Shown piece after piece: positions 18,104-27,501 of a stretch of 64,000 nt of DNA. The stretch is from Crocinitomicaceae bacterium. GTDB taxonomy: Bacteria; Bacteroidota; Bacteroidia; Flavobacteriales_D; Crocinitomicaceae. The stretch lies in NCBI GenBank assembly GCA_029249445.1, contig JAQWHI010000005.1, positions 1 through 64,000 of the forward strand. The letters run 5' to 3'. The notes below the pieces were generated by a model that was given only the letters and a program-made list of their open reading frames with translations, was not told where the DNA came from and did no database searches. The translations under genes and the position numbers were made by a program. Position 1 is the first letter of the stretch, and each line of letters starts with the position of its first letter.

Positions 18104-19351
18104 ATGATAAAATACGAACGATTTCAATTGCCTAATGGCTTGCGCGTGCTGTTCCATAAAGATGAGACGACGCCAATGGCAGTAGTGAATACACTCTACG
18201 ATGTCGGTGCAAGAGATGAAAATGAAAATAAAACAGGATTTGCCCACCTTTTTGAACATCTTATGTTTGGAGGTTCAATCAATATCCCTGAATACGATGC
18301 GCCACTCCAATTGGCCGGTGGAGAAAACAATGCATTTACCTCAAATGATATCACAAATTATTATGATGTCTTACCAGCAAAAAATATTGAAACAGCTTTG
18401 TGGTTAGAAAGTGATCGAATGCTGGCACTGGCGTCTACTCCACAAAGCCTTGAAGTGCAGCGAAGTGTTGTTATTGAGGAATTCAAACAACGCTATTTAA
18501 ATCAACCGTATGGTGATGTTTGGCTAGAGTTGCGTCCTCTGGCCTATCAAACACACCCATACAAATGGGCAACAATCGGAAAGAGTATCGACCACATAGA
18601 AGAGGCGACGATGCAAGATGTTAAGGCATTTTTCAAGAAACATTACACTCCGTCAAATGCAATTCTATGTATCGCAGGAAACTTAGATTTAAATAATGTT
18701 CGCGCCTTAGTAGAAAAGTGGTATGGCTCAATTCCAGCGGGAAACAAATACCAGAGGCCAATTCAGATCGAAGCACATCAAACAGAATATAGGGAAAAAT
18801 TAATTGAGAGAAATGTTCCAAGTAGTGCTTTTTATTATGCATTTAAAATGATGGGAAGAAACCATCCTGATTACTTTGTTGCAGATTCTCTTTCCGATGC
18901 CTTAGGAAGAGACAAATCTTCTCGATTGTATGTTTCACTTAAAAAGAACAAACAACTTGTTTCAGAGATCAATGCCTACATTACAGGTTCAATAGATACA
19001 GGACTATTAATCATTTCAGGAAAGCTGAACGAGCAAGTTTCTTTTCAAGAGTTTGATACTGCACTTTGGGAAGAAATTAACAAAATAAAAACAGTGGAAT
19101 TAGAGTCTAAAGAACTGGATCGTATCATGATTAAAATTCGAACCTCAAGGGAATTCCAAGAACAAGGATTGTTGAATCGAGCGATGAATTTGAGCATGTA
19201 TGAATTGCTTGGTGATGCAAATAGAATCAATGATGAAAATAGAATCTACAGTAAGATCACAACAACGGACATCTTGAAATGTGCGAATGAAATACTTCAA
19301 AAAACCAATTGTTCTGTACTAAAAGTTAAAGCCGATAAAAATGCAAGATAG
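18104..19351 (+). CDS. M16 zinc protease, catalytic subunit
   Basis: This 415-aa pitrilysin/MPP-type peptidase carries the inverted zinc motif HLFEH (H48, E51, H52); the third ligand is in VVIEEF (E125 or E126), 73-74 residues on. No signal peptide is seen, so it is probably cytoplasmic. It overlaps the next gene by 11 bp; that gene encodes the partner lacking the zinc motif. Together they form the two-subunit M16B arrangement (catalytic plus R/Y-bearing subunit) known from mitochondrial processing peptidase and bacterial homologues. The native substrate is unknown. Confidence 0.92.
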   Translation: MIKYERFQLPNGLRVLFHKDETTPMAVVNTLYDVGARDENENKTGFAHLFEHLMFGGSINIPEYDAPLQLAGGENNAFTSNDITNYYDVLPAKNIETALWLESDRMLALASTPQSLEVQRSVVIEEFKQRYLNQPYGDVWLELRPLAYQTHPYKWATIGKSIDHIEEATMQDVKAFFKKHYTPSNAILCIAGNLDLNNVRALVEKWYGSIPAGNKYQRPIQIEAHQTEYREKLIERNVPSSAFYYAFKMMGRNHPDYFVADSLSDALGRDKSSRLYVSLKKNKQLVSEINAYITGSIDTGLLIISGKLNEQVSFQEFDTALWEEINKIKTVELESKELDRIMIKIRTSREFQEQGLLNRAMNLSMYELLGDANRINDENRIYSKITTTDILKCANEILQKTNCSVLKVKADKNAR

Positions 19352-20600
19352 AATAATCGCACCAACTCTCATTGCTATTGATCATATTGATTTTACGGCG
19401 CCAAAAACTCACAGACTGTCGAATTCTGTGAACCTTTACCATATGAACAGTGTTCCGAACGAAACATCCAGATTTGACTTGTATTTTGATGCAGGAAAAT
19501 GCAAGGGTGCGATTGGAATCGCAGGTTTTGTAAATGGTCTCCTCTTTTCTGGAACAGAAGTCAAAAGTTCAATAGAGATTAGTAATGAAATCAACGCCCT
19601 GGGTGGTTTTTTAGAAACGGGAATTTCTGTTGAGAATGCTGTCGTATCGATCTATTGTCTCCGTGAAAACCTTGTATCCATTTTTAAAGTTGTAATCGAT
19701 GCAATTCAAAATGCATCATTTGATGAAAAGGAGGTAAAGGAATTTCTTTCTGATCGAAAACAAAATATGATGGTGAGTATGGAGAAAGTGGGATATTTGG
19801 CACAACGCGAATTTCAACAAAAGCTATTTGCATCAAATGAAAGCTACTCCAAAACCGTCAATTTAAGTGATTTTGAATCCGTCAGTCAAACAGCATTGAA
19901 AGAATTCCATGCACAACACTATCTCAAAGGACTTCTAAAGATCGCAGTAGTTGGAAACCTACCCGATAAAGACATTGGATTCATAAAGGAAAAAACCCGC
20001 TCTCTTTTGACGGAAAAATCCCATTGTTTTGATGGAAACTTAGAGAATAAAAATGGATCTTCACACATCAACAAAGAAGGAGCTCTTCAATGCGCCCTTC
20101 GCATCGGAAGAATCTTATTCAACAAAAAACACGAGGATTATCTCGACTTTCTAATTTTAAACACCATCTTAGGAGACTATTTCGGAAGCCGATTAATGAC
20201 CAACATTCGGGAGGAAAAAGGATACACTTACGGTGTTGGGACCATGATCGCAGAACTTCACCAAACAGGATACTTTTTAATTGCAACTGAAGTAGGAAAG
20301 AAAGTCAAAGATGACACAATTAATGAGATTAAATACGAGCTCAATCGATTGCAAAATGAAAAAGTAAAGCAAGACGAACTGCAATTGGTGAAAAATTACA
20401 TGCTTGGACAACTCCTCAAAAGTGCAGACGGTCCCTACTCAATGACCGATCTTTTTTTGAGCGCTGAAATGCATGGAAAAGATCTTGAATTCTATAACGA
20501 GGCCTTGGTATCCATTCAAAAAATTACGGCGGAAAGAATCCAAGAACTTGCTTTAAAGTATTTGAATTGGGATGACATGACTATCGTAAGTGCAGGCTAG
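19341..20600 (+). CDS. M16 protease, non-catalytic R/Y-pair subunit
   Basis: This 419-aa homologue of the preceding protein lacks HxxEH: the aligned position reads GFVNGLLFSGT. It keeps the C-terminal R...Y motif (GSRLMTNIREEKGYTYGVG) that completes substrate binding in M16B heterodimers. It overlaps the catalytic-subunit gene by 11 bp, which supports equimolar coupled translation. It is not a decayed copy: the frame is open and the second-half motifs are strong. Confidence 0.9.
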   Translation: MQDRIIAPTLIAIDHIDFTAPKTHRLSNSVNLYHMNSVPNETSRFDLYFDAGKCKGAIGIAGFVNGLLFSGTEVKSSIEISNEINALGGFLETGISVENAVVSIYCLRENLVSIFKVVIDAIQNASFDEKEVKEFLSDRKQNMMVSMEKVGYLAQREFQQKLFASNESYSKTVNLSDFESVSQTALKEFHAQHYLKGLLKIAVVGNLPDKDIGFIKEKTRSLLTEKSHCFDGNLENKNGSSHINKEGALQCALRIGRILFNKKHEDYLDFLILNTILGDYFGSRLMTNIREEKGYTYGVGTMIAELHQTGYFLIATEVGKKVKDDTINEIKYELNRLQNEKVKQDELQLVKNYMLGQLLKSADGPYSMTDLFLSAEMHGKDLEFYNEALVSIQKITAERIQELALKYLNWDDMTIVSAG

Positions 20601-20660
20601 CAACGAAAAATATAACCTTTCGTCCTCATACTACGTATGATAAATTCACGTTAACAAGTC

Positions 20661-23600
20661 ATGGCACGGATAACTGCTTTACTTCTTGGAATCTTTTTGA
20701 TATCGTTTAACGGACGTACAACGCATGTCTTGGGTGGTGACATCACATGGAAATGTCAAGGAGGAGACTATGTCTTTGAATTAGTATTTTATAGAGATTG
20801 TAATGGTGCTGATATTAGCACAGTAAGCGCTAACATTGATGTTTGGAATCATCCCACTCTAAACCAAATCACGCTGAACTATATCTCAAGAGAGGACTTA
20901 TCCCCTATTTGTTCATCAGTAGCCGGCGGACCATCTCAACTCAATTGCGGAAATGGTCCAAATGGTGGAACTGGACTCGGTGCGATTGAAAAAATAATCT
21001 ATCGCAGTCTGCCTATCGCCATTCCTGGCACTCCTCCTGCTGAAGGTTGGATTTTTACATTTCAAAATTTTTCACGAAGCGGAGCGATCACAAATTTACA
21101 GAATCCATCCACCTATGGAATCACACTGGCCTCAACTATTTATGCAGTGCCAAATGGAACAAGTGGCTGTGTTGATAATTCCCCTATATTTCTTCAGGAT
21201 CCATACTTTATTGCCTGTACAAGTGATCCTTATGAATACAACATGAATGCTATCGATGCTGACTTGGACTCCCTTTCAATCAGTTTTGGACAACCAATGG
21301 ACCATTACCAGCTCAACCCGTACAATCCTCCGATTAATCCCACTGAAATTCCGTTTGAACCAGGCTTCAGTACTTTCTCTCCAACTCCAGGGATTGGATT
21401 GAATGCAAGCAATATTCCTGCTCAAATTAATCCAAATTCAGGAAATCTAACTTTCTTATCAAACAATGCAGGAAGCTTTGTAATTAAAGTGGTCGTGCAA
21501 TCCTTTCGCCAAGGTATTTTAATTGCAGAAATTGAACGTGAAATGGAAGTAATTGTAACGAGCTGCACAGGGGCAAATACAGCACCTTCAATTACAGGGC
21601 CTTTCGGCGGGCTATTTGAAACAACAGTTTTTGCTGGAGATGTTGTTAATTTCAACTTAATAGCAGCAGACAACGAAAATCTCCAAGATGGAAGTCCACA
21701 AAGCAATTTCATGACGATAACGGGACTAGAAGTGGGACCGAACGCAACACTCTCATCAGGATGTGCAATTGGACCTTGCGCAACATTAGACGCTCTAACA
21801 CCAATCACAATGTCGCAGGGTGTCTCAACAACTTTCAACTGGCAAACCACATGTGATCACCTAGTTGATCCATCAGGAACTACTGCCCTTTCCGTTCCTT
21901 ATCAATTCGTATTTAAAGTTCAGGATGACTATTGTCCAGTACCAAAGGTAAGCTATGCTACAGTGACGATAAACGTTGAAAATCCAGATGTAATACCTGC
22001 AACCTCAATTAACTGCATTCAAACCAGCCCAAATGGAGAAGTTACTATTTCTTGGAATGGATCAATAAACGTGAATAATTCATTTGTAGAATATCAAATA
22101 CACTCGGCCCAAAATGGACTGATTACTAGTATTTCCGATATCAATACGACGACATTTACTTCCCCATCAAATGGACAAGCTGAAGATTTCTCAATTGTTG
22201 TCTCATCTGGGTGTTATGGAAATACATTACGCCCTTCAGACACTCTCTCAAACATTCATCTTACGTTGAATAATCCAGGAAATGGAACCGCAATTCTTCA
22301 ATGGAACTCTCCATCAATTCCGGCATTAAACGGAATGAATGATTATTACCATATTTACAGAGAATACCCTGCTGGGACATGGAACTTGTACGATAGTGTT
22401 CCATATGGTTCTGTTGCATATATCGATACAATATCAATCTGTTCGGTCGATTTGAGTTATCAAATAGTTCTACCGGCAACACCGTGTGATTTTACCTCCA
22501 ATATTGTTGGTGATAATTTCGAAGATCTCATTACTCCAGACATTCCCAATATTAGTTCTGTCACAATCGATACTGCAACGAATGAGGTTCATATCACGTG
22601 GAATCAAAATCAGCAACCTGACACCTATGGATATATTATTTATGAATTAGACGCAACAGGAATCGTAGTTCCAATTGATACAGTATGGGGGATTACGAAT
22701 ACAACTTATACGGACATTACAAATACAACAAATAGTTCCGTAACATATACGGTCGCTGCGTTTGATTCTTGCACAACATCTGCGCTTCCAATAACCTTCC
22801 AAACCTCAGCAAAAGCACTATTAAATACAACCGCATTTTTAACGTCATCACTTGACATTTGTGCCAAAGAAATTACATTGAGCTGGGTAGAATATGTGGG
22901 CTGGACTGGGATCGATTTCTATGAAATTTACGGATACAAGAATGGAGGTCCATGGATAACCTTTGGCTCTACAAATAGCAGCTCTTTTTCCATTTCAGTA
23001 GATGAAACCAGTAGCTATTGTTTCGTCGTGAAATCCGTCGCTTCAGATGGAAACTATTCATTTTCTAATAGATCCTGTTCGTATGTTGACCTTCCTGGAC
23101 AACCACAATTCAATTATCTTCAGCTCGCGACTGTGAACGGAGAAGACATAGAATTAACGCATTATTTAGATATCTCCGGTAATATTTCTGAGGTGTCAAT
23201 TCAACGGAAAGATGACACAGGTAGCTTTGTTGAGCTCGATCGAGTTTCTGCACTATCAAATACAATCTATTTCACTGATTCAGATGTTGATGTGCAAGAA
23301 CAATCTTATGAATATAGAGTCCAAATAATTGACAGTTGCGGTCAGTTAGGAGCCATTTCAAATATTGCAAAAACAATTTTGCTAACAATTCAAAACGATG
23401 AAGTTGCAAAGATAAATTACTTGAACTGGAACGCATATCAAGAATTCAATGGCGCAATTTTAGGATACAATATTTATCGGGGAATTGATGGCCTATTTGA
23501 AAGCGCACCATTGGCAGTCGTTGCTGCATCTCAGCGCTTTTATGAAGATGATGTAAACGATGTTATTTCTTCAGGGAAAATTTGTTATTCCGTTGAGGCC

Positions 23601-23954
23601 ATTGAAACAACGAATATTTTTAATTTTTCGGAATTAAGCAGGTCAAATGATGCCTGTATCGTACTTCCTCCAATAGTCTATATTCCAAACTCGTTTTCAC
23701 CAAACCAAGATGAATTCAACAATGAATTCATTCCAGTTATTTCAGATTTTGACCCTACTGTTTATGAATTTATTGTTTACAACCGATGGGGACGACAACT
23801 TTTTACCACAAATAATCCAACCGTCGGATGGAATGGTATGGTCCGTGGAACAGATCAAATGGCTGCAAATGACACCTACCTATACACTGTGACATTAATT
23901 GATGGAAATGGTATAGAAATCTTCAAACGTGGTCATGTCAACTTGATCAAATAA
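20661..23954 (+). CDS. T9SS type B surface protein (1097 aa) with FN3-like repeats
   Basis: A short signal peptide (MARITALLLGIFLISFNGR) precedes an N-terminal domain common in gliding-associated proteins (TTHVLGGDITWKCQGGDYVF, with conserved Cys). Many Ig/FN3-like modules follow (about 430-990, recurring YQIHS, YHIYREYPAG and YNIYRGIDG strands). The C-terminus is a type B signal (YIPNSFSPNQDEFNNEFIPV, YNRWGRQLFTT, GWNGMVRG). It is an exported adhesin-like protein of the same export class as the 1188-aa protein at 13484-17050 but with an unrelated ectodomain. The GT9 gene begins 15 bp downstream. Confidence 0.88.
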   Translation: MARITALLLGIFLISFNGRTTHVLGGDITWKCQGGDYVFELVFYRDCNGADISTVSANIDVWNHPTLNQITLNYISREDLSPICSSVAGGPSQLNCGNGPNGGTGLGAIEKIIYRSLPIAIPGTPPAEGWIFTFQNFSRSGAITNLQNPSTYGITLASTIYAVPNGTSGCVDNSPIFLQDPYFIACTSDPYEYNMNAIDADLDSLSISFGQPMDHYQLNPYNPPINPTEIPFEPGFSTFSPTPGIGLNASNIPAQINPNSGNLTFLSNNAGSFVIKVVVQSFRQGILIAEIEREMEVIVTSCTGANTAPSITGPFGGLFETTVFAGDVVNFNLIAADNENLQDGSPQSNFMTITGLEVGPNATLSSGCAIGPCATLDALTPITMSQGVSTTFNWQTTCDHLVDPSGTTALSVPYQFVFKVQDDYCPVPKVSYATVTINVENPDVIPATSINCIQTSPNGEVTISWNGSINVNNSFVEYQIHSAQNGLITSISDINTTTFTSPSNGQAEDFSIVVSSGCYGNTLRPSDTLSNIHLTLNNPGNGTAILQWNSPSIPALNGMNDYYHIYREYPAGTWNLYDSVPYGSVAYIDTISICSVDLSYQIVLPATPCDFTSNIVGDNFEDLITPDIPNISSVTIDTATNEVHITWNQNQQPDTYGYIIYELDATGIVVPIDTVWGITNTTYTDITNTTNSSVTYTVAAFDSCTTSALPITFQTSAKALLNTTAFLTSSLDICAKEITLSWVEYVGWTGIDFYEIYGYKNGGPWITFGSTNSSSFSISVDETSSYCFVVKSVASDGNYSFSNRSCSYVDLPGQPQFNYLQLATVNGEDIELTHYLDISGNISEVSIQRKDDTGSFVELDRVSALSNTIYFTDSDVDVQEQSYEYRVQIIDSCGQLGAISNIAKTILLTIQNDEVAKINYLNWNAYQEFNGAILGYNIYRGIDGLFESAPLAVVAASQRFYEDDVNDVISSGKICYSVEAIETTNIFNFSELSRSNDACIVLPPIVYIPNSFSPNQDEFNNEFIPVISDFDPTVYEFIVYNRWGRQLFTTNNPTVGWNGMVRGTDQMAANDTYLYTVTLIDGNGIEIFKRGHVNLIK

Positions 23955-23969
23955 TCCTATTTTTAACAC

Positions 23970-24926
23970 GTGAATCGAATTTTAATTGTTCAAACGGCAT
24001 TTCTAGGTGATGTAATCCTAGCTACTCCGGTAGTTTCAGAACTGAATCGATTGTATCCGAATGCTCATATTGACTTTTTGGTAAAAAAGGGAAATGAATC
24101 ACTGTTGAAAAATAATCCCAAAATAAATAGTGTTTTTAGTTTTGATAAATCACAAGGGAAGTACAAATCAATGCGACTGCTTATCATTCGATTTAGAAAA
24201 AATCGATACGACTTGGTTGTAAACCTACAGCGATTTGCTAGTTCTGGAATAATCACTGCTCTGTCAGGCGGAAAACTTAAATATGGATTTAAAAAAAATC
24301 CGCTCTCGTTCACTTATTCAAAATCATTCAGTCATAGTATGAATAATGGCATGCATGAAGTGGAGCGAAATTTATCGGTAATCAGTGAGTTTGGAGCTAA
24401 AAAACTCATTCGTCCAGAATTGTTCCCTTCATCTAAAGATTTCTCCGCTATTGTCCACTATCAACGTGAATCGTATATATGTATAGCGCCTGCATCTGTT
24501 TGGTTTACGAAACAGCTTCCAATTGAAAAATGGAATCAGCTTATTCAAAAAAATGCAAGCAAGAAAATCTTTTTACTTGGCGGAGCAAATGATGAAGCTC
24601 TTTGCTCATCTATTGTGCAAAACCATCCTAATTTGAATGTTATCAATTTGGCGGGGAAAATGTCATTGCTTGAATCGGCAGCACTAATGAAGGGAGCAGT
24701 GCACAATTATGTAAATGATTCTGGGCCTCTTCACATAGCCTCAGCAATGAATGCAAACGTAACGGCCTATTTTTGCTCAACAATACCAGCGTTTGGTTTT
24801 GGCCCACTGTCCGATGAATCTACCATCAAAGAGGTTGGAAACCTAACATGTCGTCCTTGTGGAATCCACGGACATACAAAATGTCCCGAGAACCACTTTG
24901 ACTGTGGGAACAATATCATTCTATAA
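23970..24926 (+). CDS. GT9 (heptosyltransferase-like) glycosyltransferase
   Basis: The 318-aa protein has the GT9 layout: N-terminal ILIVQTAFLGDVILATPVVSE, central CIAPASVWFTKQLP, and the C-terminal sugar-nucleotide site NDSGPLHIASAMN. GT9 enzymes add heptose or related sugars to the lipopolysaccharide core at the inner membrane. The start is GTG at 23970, 15 bp after the adhesin stop, so it may be cotranscribed with it. Its stop codon directly abuts that of the convergent GNAT gene. A C-terminal cysteine cluster (TCRPCGIHGHTKCPENHFDC) is typical of a GT9 subset. Confidence 0.88.
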   Translation: MNRILIVQTAFLGDVILATPVVSELNRLYPNAHIDFLVKKGNESLLKNNPKINSVFSFDKSQGKYKSMRLLIIRFRKNRYDLVVNLQRFASSGIITALSGGKLKYGFKKNPLSFTYSKSFSHSMNNGMHEVERNLSVISEFGAKKLIRPELFPSSKDFSAIVHYQRESYICIAPASVWFTKQLPIEKWNQLIQKNASKKIFLLGGANDEALCSSIVQNHPNLNVINLAGKMSLLESAALMKGAVHNYVNDSGPLHIASAMNANVTAYFCSTIPAFGFGPLSDESTIKEVGNLTCRPCGIHGHTKCPENHFDCGNNIIL

Positions 24927-25424
24927 TTAAGAGAGGTTCAATTCCATGATGTAATCTTCCATGAAATAGTCCCTTCCGATATCAATATCTTCCTCCGCAA
25001 CAACCTTAAAACCGAGATGTTTGTAGAACTCAACGGATGGATTGAACCGATTTACATTCAGATGCAAAGTGGAAAGATCGAGGTCAAAAGCGACGTCAAC
25101 GGCTTTATTAAATAAAACCCGTCCCATTCCCTTTCCCTGACATTCCGGCAATACATAAAACTTGTGAATCCTCAAGATTTCGATGTCTGGATAATTTGGC
25201 TCTAGACCTATAAAACCCTTTGCAACGCCATCTTCTTTGACAACATAGAACAAATGTCCCGTTTGTACTTGCTCCTCCAATGTATTGATATCATACATCC
25301 AATCGAGCATGTAATTAATCTGATCAGAAGAAATAATATTTCGAAAAGCTTTGGGCCAAATATCATGCGCAAGCTTATGAACCAAAAATATTTCCTCTTT
25401 TCCAAGCTGTACAATTTCAATCAT
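24927..25424 (-). CDS. GNAT family N-acetyltransferase
   Basis: This 165-aa GNAT has a clear acetyl-CoA loop ECQGKGMGRVLF and the late motif NPSVEFYKHLGFKVVAEEDID. The GRDYFMEDYIMEL end is typical of small Bacteroidota GNATs of unknown acceptor. It converges with the GT9 gene with no intergenic base. Upstream lies a non-coding gap that holds a short gene remnant. Confidence 0.87.
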   Translation of the reverse strand: MIEIVQLGKEEIFLVHKLAHDIWPKAFRNIISSDQINYMLDWMYDINTLEEQVQTGHLFYVVKEDGVAKGFIGLEPNYPDIEILRIHKFYVLPECQGKGMGRVLFNKAVDVAFDLDLSTLHLNVNRFNPSVEFYKHLGFKVVAEEDIDIGRDYFMEDYIMELNLS

Positions 25425-25473
25425 AAACTGAATTTGACAACAATAATATCAAATAAACCTATAGGATTTTGAG

Positions 25474-25602
25474 CTAATCTCTTATGATTTGCACAAAGCC
25501 ATGTGCAGTATATTTGAAACGATCAGCATCATCATAGATAAACTTTTCACTTTCAGGTGTTACAAGATACGTGTAAGCAACCTCATTTAGCGGATTGGTA
25601 TC
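25474..25602 (-). pseudogene. C-terminal remnant of an unidentified gene
   Basis: On the minus strand 42 codons read as ordinary protein (NEVAYTYLVTPESEKFIYDD, then ADRFKYTAHGFVQIIRD) before a TAG at 25474-25476. They are preceded by an in-frame TAG (25603-25605) and contain no ATG, GTG or TTG start that makes a sensible product. Composition resembles coding rather than spacer DNA. I read it as the tail of a lost gene; the family is not recognised. Chance cannot be ruled out for so short a stretch. Confidence 0.4.
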
Positions 25603-25708
25603 CTAAAATTCTGTTCAAGCGAACGTCTAGAGAATTGATACCGAAATTATATTCTTTTTTAATAGAAAAAAAACAAGTCAAAATGAATACGTTACTTTAA
25701 ATCAGCCC

Positions 25709-27328
25709 CTAACCTCTTCCTGAAGACTTTGAATTTGTCTTTGGTGCAGAAGGACGGGGTCTAGGTGTAGGCCTTGGCGTAGGCCTATTCACTGGTTGAC
25801 GCGGTTTAAAAACTGGCTGCGATCGAGGTGTTGACGGTCGTGGCGCGGGTCTTTTTATTGTTGGTGGTGGCGTAAATACCGGTTTTGGACGTGGTGTTGA
25901 AGGACGTGTACTCGGAGCTGGTCTGGTTGGTCGTGGCAATGAAGTATTGCCCTTAATACCGGTACCATTGTTCTTCACCTCATTATGAGCATCTTTAACA
26001 ACGCCTGTTTTTGTATCTGTTTTTTTAGGTCCAACAGTACCACGAATCGGATGAGGCGTAGGGTCTTGCACTGGAGGTTCAGGGTTTGTATTCGTAACTG
26101 GTGTTCGAACTGGCTGAATATCGGTCTTCTTGATAGGTGTCCGAACCGGTGGTTCTGGAATCGGCTCAATATTCAAATAAGCATTGTCATAAATACAACC
26201 GGCCATATTCGCTTGACTAATGCCACGATCTTGACAGCGTCTTCTTGCCAAAGCGCGCTGATCGTCATTTAAATCATGAATACTTCTGTGAACTCTTGGA
26301 AAGCTTCTGTCGGTAAAAGTAAAGGTAGATTGTCCTATTGCATAGTCAAATAGCGATGTTGCTTGACGCACCCGATGGTGATCAGCAAAATCCTTTGCTA
26401 AAAATGCAAGCCGTTGTTTTTCGATGTCTCGACCTACTCCTCGACCACTTGGAAAAAAAGTGATAGGGGCCGAAGCTCCAGGTGCATTAAAATCATCACG
26501 ACGCACACCGTTGGCATTACCAAGTACCCCAGAGTATGAATTTGTACACGGATTGATACTCATAGAGATGTTATAAAAAGACACACCTGACGATCTTCCC
26601 GGTTGAGCTGTCATCGACTCACCGGTTGGCCAATCAATGATATACGATCGATTTGAACGCGTTACAACTCCCCCATTTGCAAGAAAGAAAGGTTTTGATC
26701 CAATATTAATAGCGCGACCATTCACACGTAGAGGGGTCGAACTTATCCCATCTGGATGATCCTCTGCATAAAGACATACACGATCACCATTAACATTAGC
26801 TGCAACAGCAGTATTCAACGAAAAATCATTATTAATTGGTTTTTGACGCGATTGTACCTCGACAGCATCATTGGCAGATTTGGTAAGTACGAATTCTCCT
26901 ACTGTTTGAAAAGAGAAACGCTCGCCATCATAAGACTTTAGGTGTGGATCACCATAAGAGCGGCCACGAACAGGAATACAGTCCACATTTGATATCATAC
27001 TCTCCATCGCGGTCCAAAAAATACCATCTACTGGATCACTTTTGTGAACCGAAATCGATGATTGAATTCGTTTTAAGATGGGTTTTGGAACTAATGCCAA
27101 CACTTGCTGCGGCGTTAGATTTTCAGGAAATGTTCGATCTCTTAACGGCTCCTGTGCTATTACTGAAGGAATACTATTTGCGAGCCAATCACCACGGACA
27201 GGATCCCAATTTTTCAATTCACTTCTTATTGGCTCGTAATTTCGTTGAAATTGAGGACTCTTTTGTGCGTATGAAAAATACGAAAAAAGGAATAGTAGTG
27301 CAGTTAACTTAAGGTACAAATATTTCAT
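25709..27328 (-). CDS. Secreted VWD-domain protein with Pro/Arg-rich tail
   Basis: This 539-aa protein has a signal peptide (MKYLYLKLTALLFLFSYFSYA). Residues about 120-300 form a von Willebrand factor type D-like domain: GRSYGDPHLKSYDGERFSF, the typical GDPHxxT/S-F-DG start, then VCLYAEDHP and CTNSYSGVLGNANGVRRDDF, the counterpart of the LCG-x-F-NG element. Residues about 390-539 are low-complexity, rich in Pro, Arg, Thr and Ser, with repeated PRP/TPRPRP units and a strongly basic end. No T9SS signal is seen at the C-terminus. VWD domains are mainly known from animal extracellular proteins and some bacteria. Function is unknown. Confidence 0.8.
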   Translation of the reverse strand: MKYLYLKLTALLFLFSYFSYAQKSPQFQRNYEPIRSELKNWDPVRGDWLANSIPSVIAQEPLRDRTFPENLTPQQVLALVPKPILKRIQSSISVHKSDPVDGIFWTAMESMISNVDCIPVRGRSYGDPHLKSYDGERFSFQTVGEFVLTKSANDAVEVQSRQKPINNDFSLNTAVAANVNGDRVCLYAEDHPDGISSTPLRVNGRAINIGSKPFFLANGGVVTRSNRSYIIDWPTGESMTAQPGRSSGVSFYNISMSINPCTNSYSGVLGNANGVRRDDFNAPGASAPITFFPSGRGVGRDIEKQRLAFLAKDFADHHRVRQATSLFDYAIGQSTFTFTDRSFPRVHRSIHDLNDDQRALARRRCQDRGISQANMAGCIYDNAYLNIEPIPEPPVRTPIKKTDIQPVRTPVTNTNPEPPVQDPTPHPIRGTVGPKKTDTKTGVVKDAHNEVKNNGTGIKGNTSLPRPTRPAPSTRPSTPRPKPVFTPPPTIKRPAPRPSTPRSQPVFKPRQPVNRPTPRPTPRPRPSAPKTNSKSSGRG

Positions 27329-27445
27329 ATTAAATCAATTTAGTTCAACACACTCAGAGCAAATTATATGCCAATTCATCAAACTTAATCAATTCTATCC
27401 CAAAACTCCTTTAATTTGTTGAGAGAGAATAAGGTTTATCAAACA

Positions 27446-27476
27446 AAAATCCCTCAAGCAAAGCAAGAAGGATTTT
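27446..27476 (-). terminator. Terminator of the nqr operon
   Basis: An imperfect hairpin (AAAATCC / GGATTTT outer stem, CTTGC / GCAAG-like inner pairing) followed on the minus strand by GATTTTTGTTTG lies about 25 bp after the nqrF stop. Confidence 0.6.
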
Positions 27477-27501
27477 ATGTATTGTACTTCTTTTAGAGAA
27501 C

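Noticed and set aside
18104-20600. Two adjacent M16 genes read as one broken protease
   Set aside because: Each is full length with its own start; one has HxxEH and the other the R/Y motif, the normal two-subunit arrangement.
25740-26180. Repetitive DNA in the end of the VWD gene read as a possible array or satellite
   Set aside because: It stays in frame as PRP/TPRP-type protein repeats with synonymous variation, so it is a coding low-complexity tail.
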